Assembly (NCBI RefSeq): GCF_028657945.1
Contig: NZ_CP059693.1
Coordinates: 3,224,001-3,288,000, forward strand
DNA from: Thalassomonas haliotis
GTDB lineage: Bacteria > Pseudomonadota > Gammaproteobacteria > Enterobacterales > Alteromonadaceae
Direction of reading: 5' to 3'
DNA length: 64,000 bases
The position numbers were made by a program, and so were the translations under genes. The number at the start of each line of letters is the position of its first letter. The first letter of the stretch is position 1. The notes beneath the pieces were generated by a model that saw only the letters and a program-made list of their open reading frames with translations, ran no database searches and was not told the DNA's origin. This document shows, piece after piece, positions 58,993 to 64,000 of this stretch.

Positions 58993-59979
58993 TTACACGT
59001 GACTGCTGACAATTTCACTGTTGGTCTGGTGTCTGGCATCATTGATGGCCTTAAGCATGTTCATGGCATCATTAATGATCTGTTTGGAGTCCCTGAAGTA
59101 CTGGTTTTGATCTTCGGCTTTTGAGTTGTGCAAACCCGACTCGGTTTCCGCACGTTTTTGCTCTTCCTGATCTTCTGTTGACCAGAAAGTAATACCCGCC
59201 CCGGTTGCACCGGCAGTCCCTTCTAAAATCTTACCGGCAGCCGTATATTTCGCTGTCGTTGCCTGGGCCTGGGCTTCTGTCATTTTCGGACCTGATTTGC
59301 TTGCTGCGCTGGAAGAATTACTCGCCGTTGAAGCCGTTGATGAACCTTCACTGACCCCTTCGGCTAAGCCGTTAGAGGTTTTTACCGAACCGGTTGAAGT
59401 ATTGCCGGTAGTATTGGTTGGTGTCGGCGCTTTTGGCGCGGCTGCCGCACCGGCAGAAGGTGTACTTAAGCCCTTAAGGGTTTTAATACCGCCGGCCATG
59501 GAAAGCGCACCACTGACTATGGTTACGGCATTCGTGATCATGCCCACCATAAAGTCTTTTGCGGCTTTATCGCGCATGGCAGTGATCGCCTCTTCACTTT
59601 TTGCCACCATCATTTCACGGTCGCCGTTTCGCATTTCCCGGTTAACATCGCGCTGTTCCCGCACCGTTTCCAAGAATAATTTCATGATCTCATTAAAATC
59701 AGCCATGAAATCACGGCCAACCACCCGGTCCACCTCTTCGCCGCTGCCAGCCGTTACTTTAGGTGCGGCCAGCTGAGGCACGTCATGGATGGTTAAAACC
59801 CCCTTGTCGGTTTGCACCACCAGGTCATCATCCACCAATTGTATGTTTTGAACCGTGCCGATATCTTTGCCTTGAACTCCTGTTGTCGTTGCACTGCCGT
59901 CGCTCGGGGTAAAGCTTACCTGGTAATCACTGTTTAAATAATCTGTTACTTGCTGGTTTGGTGTTACTGTAGCCATCAT
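58993..59979 (-). CDS. sctB: Type III translocon protein, SctB (EspB/YopD-like)
   Basis: A 328-residue protein with one central hydrophobic segment (about 143-166, MITNAVTIVSGALSMAGGIK), a charged coiled-coil before it (EIMKLFLETVREQRDVNREM) and a Ser/Thr/Ala-rich linker. This is the layout of the smaller pore protein EspB/YopD/SseD, which forms the hole in the host membrane with the larger translocator. It follows the SctE-like gene by about 60 bases. The family name is inferred from architecture and gene order. Confidence 0.7.
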   Translation of the reverse strand: MMATVTPNQQVTDYLNSDYQVSFTPSDGSATTTGVQGKDIGTVQNIQLVDDDLVVQTDKGVLTIHDVPQLAAPKVTAGSGEEVDRVVGRDFMADFNEIMKLFLETVREQRDVNREMRNGDREMMVAKSEEAITAMRDKAAKDFMVGMITNAVTIVSGALSMAGGIKTLKGLSTPSAGAAAAPKAPTPTNTTGNTSTGSVKTSNGLAEGVSEGSSTASTASNSSSAASKSGPKMTEAQAQATTAKYTAAGKILEGTAGATGAGITFWSTEDQEEQKRAETESGLHNSKAEDQNQYFRDSKQIINDAMNMLKAINDARHQTNSEIVSSHV

Positions 59980-60042
59980 TTATTCCTTAAATATTTGCTT
60001 AAATTATTTCGTTAATTCGTTTGTTAAAAGTAACTCAGGCTA

Positions 60043-61038
60043 TTAAACCGCACTGTTACTCATAATGGTGTTGTTCAGCTCTGTACTGGCCGTGAGTTTT
60101 TCCATGGCAATTTTGATGCCCTGGGCATACTGCTGCATGATTTCTTCCAACTTGTCCTGGTAATCGCCAAGTTTCATCATCAGTTCACTGATAAATTTTT
60201 GCTGATCGGCGGCATCGGCGCGGGCATCGGCCGCTTCTTTGGTATAAGCTGTGGTTGCCATGCCTGCAGCCCCTTGTCCCATAGTCGCTGCGCCGCCGAC
60301 AATACCGCTAACCGCAGCCACTTTTGCCGCCATAATGGCAAACGTGCCCGCCGCCGCCGGCCCCATCATGGCAGCACCACCCGAGGCAAGCGAAAGCACC
60401 ATAACAGTTGCCAGTACCGTGATTTGCGCCGCCATCATGGCATCTTCTTTACTCATGTTAGGGTCAATTGCCATAAAGACTTCGGCAAGGCCTTCATTCA
60501 TCCAGTCACCGGTTTCCCCCGAAATTTGCGAGGTCAGCATTACCGCACCGGCTGCTATCATCAAGCCGCCGGCAACTGCGCCGACACCTGTGGCAATTAA
60601 CGCCGCCCCGGCTACGATCATCGCCGCACTGGCGATCCAGCCAAATGCCTTGCCGATACCGCTGCTTTCTTTGGCTTTTTCTATCGCCTCAAGCGCTTCT
60701 TCAATTTTTTTGATGCGTTCTTCATGGTGCATCTGGGTGGTCTGCTGGTTGTTCTTAATGTCTTCTTTGGCATTAACCGCCTGCTCTTCGGTTACTTCCT
60801 GGTTTAGGGAGGTGAGCAACAACATAAGGTCGTTCATGCTCATGTCCCCGAGTTCCGGCGGAACCAAGCCCGGGACATTATTTTGCCCCTGCGCAGCTAC
60901 CGGATTGCCCTGGGCATCGGTAACCATGGTCATATTCTGCTGCCCGCCCTTGTTTGAGCGGTTAACCACAGCAGTGTCAGTGTTATTAGTGGTGGGGGTC
61001 GTCGTAGTCGATTGTGGTGTTACTGTTACATCACTCAT
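60043..61038 (-). CDS. sctE: Type III translocon protein, SctE (EspD/YopB-like)
   Basis: A 331-residue protein with two long hydrophobic regions (about 132-165 and 205-255) rich in Gly/Ala, flanked by a charged coiled-coil (HHEERIKKIEEALEAIEKAK) and a C-terminal amphipathic helix (LGDYQDKLEEIMQQYAQGIK). This is typical of the large translocator family. The motif SGETGDWMNEGLAEVF between the two hydrophobic parts is a family-like feature of YopB/EspD/SseC. An AAGGAG site precedes the ATG. It follows its LcrH-type chaperone by 11 bases. Confidence 0.8.
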   Translation of the reverse strand: MSDVTVTPQSTTTTPTTNNTDTAVVNRSNKGGQQNMTMVTDAQGNPVAAQGQNNVPGLVPPELGDMSMNDLMLLLTSLNQEVTEEQAVNAKEDIKNNQQTTQMHHEERIKKIEEALEAIEKAKESSGIGKAFGWIASAAMIVAGAALIATGVGAVAGGLMIAAGAVMLTSQISGETGDWMNEGLAEVFMAIDPNMSKEDAMMAAQITVLATVMVLSLASGGAAMMGPAAAGTFAIMAAKVAAVSGIVGGAATMGQGAAGMATTAYTKEAADARADAADQQKFISELMMKLGDYQDKLEEIMQQYAQGIKIAMEKLTASTELNNTIMSNSAV

Positions 61039-61049
61039 AATCTTACTCC

Positions 61050-61538
61050 TTAAGATAATTTATTTTTTATTACCGCCAACATCTTGGTGGCTTTGTCTTT
61101 CACTTCATAAAAACCGGCCTGGTTATCGGCAAACTCCAGTGCCGCGGTAAAGCCGCTGGCCGCTTTTTCAAAGTCTCCCAACGCCAGGTAGCATTCGGCG
61201 GCATGCAACGGCGGTGTCGGATCTTTAATATCGAGCAAGGCAGCCATTGAATAAGAGTTAATGGCGTCTTTGTATTGCTGCAACATTTGCTGGCAGCTGC
61301 CGATGCCCATTAAATATTTCTTTTCCAGGTGATCAAACAATCCCAGAAATTTAAAGACTTTGAGTGCATCTTCATATTTGCTGTTTTGATAAAGGTTGTA
61401 GGCCACGTAATAAATGGCTTCCATAGTGTTTTCATCTAAACTTTTCAGCTCGCGTAAAGCGCCGCCTTTACCGATGAAATCAAATATTTGTTCGCCTAAT
61501 GCCAGGTCGTGTTCAATTTTTTCTTGTGTTAAATTCAT
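61050..61538 (-). CDS. LcrH/SycD-family translocator chaperone
   Basis: 162 residues from the ATG at 61538 (CAGGAG site); a start seven codons earlier is possible. It has tetratricopeptide repeats (IYYVAYNLYQNSKYEDALKV, YLMGIGSCQQMLQQYKDAIN, PLHAAECYLALGDFEKAASG), as in SycD, LcrH, IpgC and CesD. These class II chaperones hold the hydrophobic translocators in the cytoplasm until export. Its place just before sctE fits. Confidence 0.88.
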   Translation of the reverse strand: MNLTQEKIEHDLALGEQIFDFIGKGGALRELKSLDENTMEAIYYVAYNLYQNSKYEDALKVFKFLGLFDHLEKKYLMGIGSCQQMLQQYKDAINSYSMAALLDIKDPTPPLHAAECYLALGDFEKAASGFTAALEFADNQAGFYEVKDKATKMLAVIKNKLS

Positions 61539-61699
61539 GATGACTCCTGCTGTTTCCATTGCTGTTCGTTGAGTCTCAGGCCCCCGGCAATTGCCTTATC
61601 TGCTTTGATATCAAGCGATAGCAAGCGCATATCGCCGGGAAACAGACCTGATAAAAAATAAAGGTGCACAAATACCGCTGAAAAATTGTGCACGCTGGG

Positions 61700-62191
61700 T
61701 TAAATACGGGTATTGCCGATAATGGAGTCTTTTTCCCCGTGAGAAGTACTTAAGAAGTTGGTTTGCTGCTTAATCACTTCATCGTACTTATTCATAATCG
61801 CCTGCAAATCGATCAGATCTGTTTGCGAGGTGCTGGTTAAGCTATCGATTTCCGTTTGCATATTTTCGATAACCGCCGTCCATTCATCCTTGTTGTAGCT
61901 GGTATCGTCATAACCATCGGGGACGCTGACGTCGTTTGCCTTAAGAAAAGCCGTCATCTCGGCAGACATATCTGTGGTTTTGTCTTTCGCCTGCTCTGTT
62001 CTTGCCTGCTGTAAATAACCGTTAAATTCCTTTAGCAGGGCATTCTTGTCGGAGATCAATTTTGCCTGCTCGCGAATTTGATCATCAAGAATTTCTGAAC
62101 GTCCGCTTAACGCTTTCATCATTACCGTTTCCAGGGATAATTTAGTCTCAACCGTCCCTAAGGTATTGTTGCCGCTTACTGAAGTAGCCAT
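61700..62191 (-). CDS. sctA: EspA-like type III filament protein, short form
   Basis: A 163-residue protein with N-terminal and C-terminal helices of coiled-coil type. N-terminal: LSLETVMMKALSGRSEILDD; C-terminal: TDLIDLQAIMNKYDEVIKQQ, ending in SIIGNTRI. The layout and length agree with EspA/SseB filament proteins. Its two ends are closely similar to those of the larger neighbour at 62609-63871. The middle part (ANDVSVPDGYDDTSYNKDEW) is a short loop. Confidence 0.75.
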   Translation of the reverse strand: MATSVSGNNTLGTVETKLSLETVMMKALSGRSEILDDQIREQAKLISDKNALLKEFNGYLQQARTEQAKDKTTDMSAEMTAFLKANDVSVPDGYDDTSYNKDEWTAVIENMQTEIDSLTSTSQTDLIDLQAIMNKYDEVIKQQTNFLSTSHGEKDSIIGNTRI

Positions 62192-62265
62192 AGTGAGTTT
62201 CCTTTTGCGCTTAGCCCTAACTGGCTAAGCGGTTTCATTGATTAATGTTGGTTTAGTTTTCAACA

Positions 62266-62571
62266 TCAGATAAAAGCACGGGGCCGGGATTTTTTCGCCG
62301 CACGCACCGGCATGTCCCGGTACTTGGCCCGGTCGCGGGCATCGCGTTGAGCCTGGGCAATTTCATCCCGAAAAGCCTCCGATTTTTTTTCCAATTGTTC
62401 CTTTTCATGGGCCGTTAAGTCTGAAGTGTCCGACAACATCGCCTTGGTAATACCATAGCGTTGATACAGATCTTCTTTTTGTTTCAGCAGCCCACGGGCT
62501 TGTGCCAGGGTGTCTTTACTTTCCTTAAGGAAAGCTTCCAGTGCGGTTTGTTTAGACATTTCATTTGCCAT
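62266..62571 (-). CDS. Small coiled-coil protein, probable filament chaperone
   Basis: A 101-residue highly charged helical protein (LEAFLKESKDTLAQARGLLK, QLEKKSEAFRDEIAQAQRDA) with a basic C-terminus (RAAKKSRPRAFI). It lies between the two EspA-like genes. In E. coli CesA/CesAB and in Salmonella SseA are small helical chaperones of such filament subunits, so this role is inferred from position and form. No family signature is visible. Confidence 0.6.
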   Translation of the reverse strand: MANEMSKQTALEAFLKESKDTLAQARGLLKQKEDLYQRYGITKAMLSDTSDLTAHEKEQLEKKSEAFRDEIAQAQRDARDRAKYRDMPVRAAKKSRPRAFI

Positions 62572-62608
62572 GATTTTTTCCTTTATAAATGCGTCTTAAC
62601 TTCGGTTA

Positions 62609-63871
62609 TTAAATACGGGTGTTGCCGATAACTGAGTCATTTTCACTGTGTGCCGTGCTCAGCATGTTGGTTTGCTGTTTGACGTTTTCATCGTATTTAT
62701 TCATTAACGACTGCAAGGCAATCAACTCGGTTTGCGAGCGGCTGGTGAGGCTGTCAACATAATCAGAAGACATTTGCGACAGGTTTTCTTTCTCTGCCGG
62801 GGTAAAGACCAGGGCATTACCATATTGCAAGGTTGAAATATCTGCGCCCATATCTTTTAACAAGGCAATATTTTCAGGGGTTGCTTCTATGGTGAATAGG
62901 CTTTCCATCGCGGTTGTTACCGAAGCCATTTCGGTTGAGGTTAATACCAGGGCGCCACCTTCGGTGTAATCCGCCGGATCCAGGCCTGCTTTGGTGAGCA
63001 TTTCCCTGTTTTTATCCGTCAGCGGTAAGGTGGTGATCTCTTCGGTGACTTCGCTTTGGGCCACTTTGCCGCTTGAAATGTCATCGCCGTTCAACGCAGC
63101 CCAGTCGCTCATGTCGCCATTGGTGGTAACAAAAATGGTGCCGTCGTTTTTAGTGGCATCGTCAAACAGGCTGCCGTCGCTGGCTACATCCAGGGTATCA
63201 TCACTCTGGCCGCCGCCGTTTGCGTTATCCGACAAGCCGGTTACTACCGCTTGGTCATCGCCGCGTGAGATATAAAGGTTGTCGGTTACCGTAGCACCAC
63301 CATTGCCGTAAGGAGCCGTTTCAACAGTGATCTTGACGCCGGTCGGGGTAACAAAGGTAGACTGTTCGTTAAAATCGAAATCTGTAGAGCCGTCAGCGCC
63401 TTCATCAACATGCGGATCGCCCCAGACTCGGGTTGAGTTGGTAAAAGTAGGATCCGCACCTTCACCTCTTTGCTCTGACGGATCATACTCAACCATTTTC
63501 CAGGAGCGGTTATCGCCGGATCTTTCAACCACTACCCCGGTGCCGTCACCAAAGTCGATAAAATCATCGCCATTGGCTAATTTTGAACTGGTGAAGTCCG
63601 GGTAATCGGCATCGGAGAAGTCATCCATTTCCCCGACCGTTAATCCCGCGTTATTGGCGCCGAGATTGGTTAACTGAGATAATCTGTTGGCATCAACAAT
63701 TTTTTGGTTGGCCGCTTCAATGCTGGCAGCCTGCTCACGGACACCATCATCCAGGATAGTATCGCGCTCACCTAGTACACGCATCACTAAAGATATTGTT
63801 GCTTCACGGCTCATGTGCGCACTGCTTGTTGCTTCTGTTCCTGCTGCACCTGCCACTGGTTGATTATGCAT
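62609..63871 (-). CDS. EspA-like filament protein with inserted DUF1521 self-cleaving domain
   Basis: 420 residues from the ATG at 63871 (GGAG seven bases before). The ends match the short EspA-like protein: N-terminal ATISLVMRVLGERDTILDDG, C-terminal SQTELIALQSLMNKYDENVK to SVIGNTRI. Between them, at about 100-255, sits a DUF1521 domain: GDPHVD (151-156), DGSTDFDFNEQSTFVTPTG, VKITVETAPYGNGG and LYISRGDDQAVVTGLSDN. In Bradyrhizobium NopE1 this domain cuts itself between Asp and Pro of GDPHVD when calcium is present. Here that would be D152-P153. Two repeats of about 40 residues (from EMLTKAGLDPADYTEGGALV and ALLKDMGADISTLQYGNALV) follow. Acidic residues after the motif probably bind the metal. 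Confidence 0.88.
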   Translation of the reverse strand: MHNQPVAGAAGTEATSSAHMSREATISLVMRVLGERDTILDDGVREQAASIEAANQKIVDANRLSQLTNLGANNAGLTVGEMDDFSDADYPDFTSSKLANGDDFIDFGDGTGVVVERSGDNRSWKMVEYDPSEQRGEGADPTFTNSTRVWGDPHVDEGADGSTDFDFNEQSTFVTPTGVKITVETAPYGNGGATVTDNLYISRGDDQAVVTGLSDNANGGGQSDDTLDVASDGSLFDDATKNDGTIFVTTNGDMSDWAALNGDDISSGKVAQSEVTEEITTLPLTDKNREMLTKAGLDPADYTEGGALVLTSTEMASVTTAMESLFTIEATPENIALLKDMGADISTLQYGNALVFTPAEKENLSQMSSDYVDSLTSRSQTELIALQSLMNKYDENVKQQTNMLSTAHSENDSVIGNTRI

Positions 63872-64000
63872 ATCCATTCTCCATTTCATTCTTATTAAAA
63901 AGTTTGCCCGATACCTTCTCATCAGGCGGTCATAAACTTTGTAACCAATAAAAAAAAATGGTTGTAAACTTGTTGCGATTTTTACCTTAAAAAAACAGGA
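63872..64000. other. Right edge, upstream region of the filament gene
   Basis: About 130 AT-rich bases up to the window edge. It holds the start region of the T3SS operon or continues into the next gene off the edge. No feature can be supported. Confidence 0.3.

Overview
The window looks like chromosomal DNA of a marine gammaproteobacterium. A Colwelliaceae/Thalassomonas-type host is my best guess, based on the mix of type III and type VI secretion, PEP-CTERM sorting, GH13 pullulanase and VCR-like attC sites. That assignment is inference, since there is no rRNA or other marker here. Most genes lie on the minus strand. No tRNA, rRNA or CRISPR array was seen.

Layout. (1) 0-2.1 kb: a C39-peptidase ABC exporter (cut by the window edge) and its HlyD partner, divergent from an unlisted 54-residue peptide gene with a double-glycine leader. 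(2) 2.2-4.9 kb: an M23 peptidase and small genes, one followed by a lone attC site. (3) 5.2-10 kb: a PEP-CTERM protein and a large secreted pullulanase, apparently co-transcribed. (4) 10.0-17.6 kb: an integron cassette array with about ten small minus-strand genes separated by attC sites and no integrase in the window. It carries a FosA-like gene, a possible 2TM/beta-barrel effector, a WapI-like and a DUF1493-like gene, a duplicated ORF-less cassette, and three remnants of group IIC introns, all at the same position of an attC site. (5) 18-23 kb: SymE-like toxin, secreted alpha/beta hydrolase, orphan LanC-like cyclase with a 31-codon ORF beside it, VOC protein, another lone attC, and a tetranucleotide repeat. 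(6) 23.2-39.2 kb: a type VI secretion operon (tssA-M-L-K-J-G-F-E-hcp, a fused tssB-tssC, a small unknown gene) behind a good sigma-54 promoter and next to a sigma-54 activator. No clpV or vgrG is present. (7) 39.6-57 kb: lactate dehydrogenase-like and catalase-like proteins, a type III effector candidate with its chaperone, GST, P-type ATPase, a Tsx/OmpK-like porin, an adenylation domain/membrane oxidoreductase/crotonase set, and a GNAT/SET-methyltransferase pair. (8) 57.4-64 kb: type III secretion translocon and filament genes with chaperones and a candidate effector, running off the right edge.

How the parts work together. The T3SS segment encodes two EspA-like filament proteins, an LcrH/SycD chaperone, YopB/EspD-like and YopD/EspB-like translocators, a CesT-like chaperone and a putative effector. 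The larger EspA-like protein carries, in the middle of its coiled-coil fold, a DUF1521 domain with the GDPHVD self-cleavage motif known from rhizobial NopE1. The T6SS would be transcribed as one unit from the sigma-54 promoter at 37.8 kb. Its one-chain sheath and missing ClpV fit together mechanistically, because the usual ClpV-binding N-terminus of TssC is not free in a fusion.

The strongest leads are the self-cleaving filament protein (62.6-63.9 kb), the natural TssB-TssC fusion (35.6-37.5 kb), the attC-targeted intron remnants in the integrase-less cassette array, and the double-glycine peptide with its dedicated exporter.
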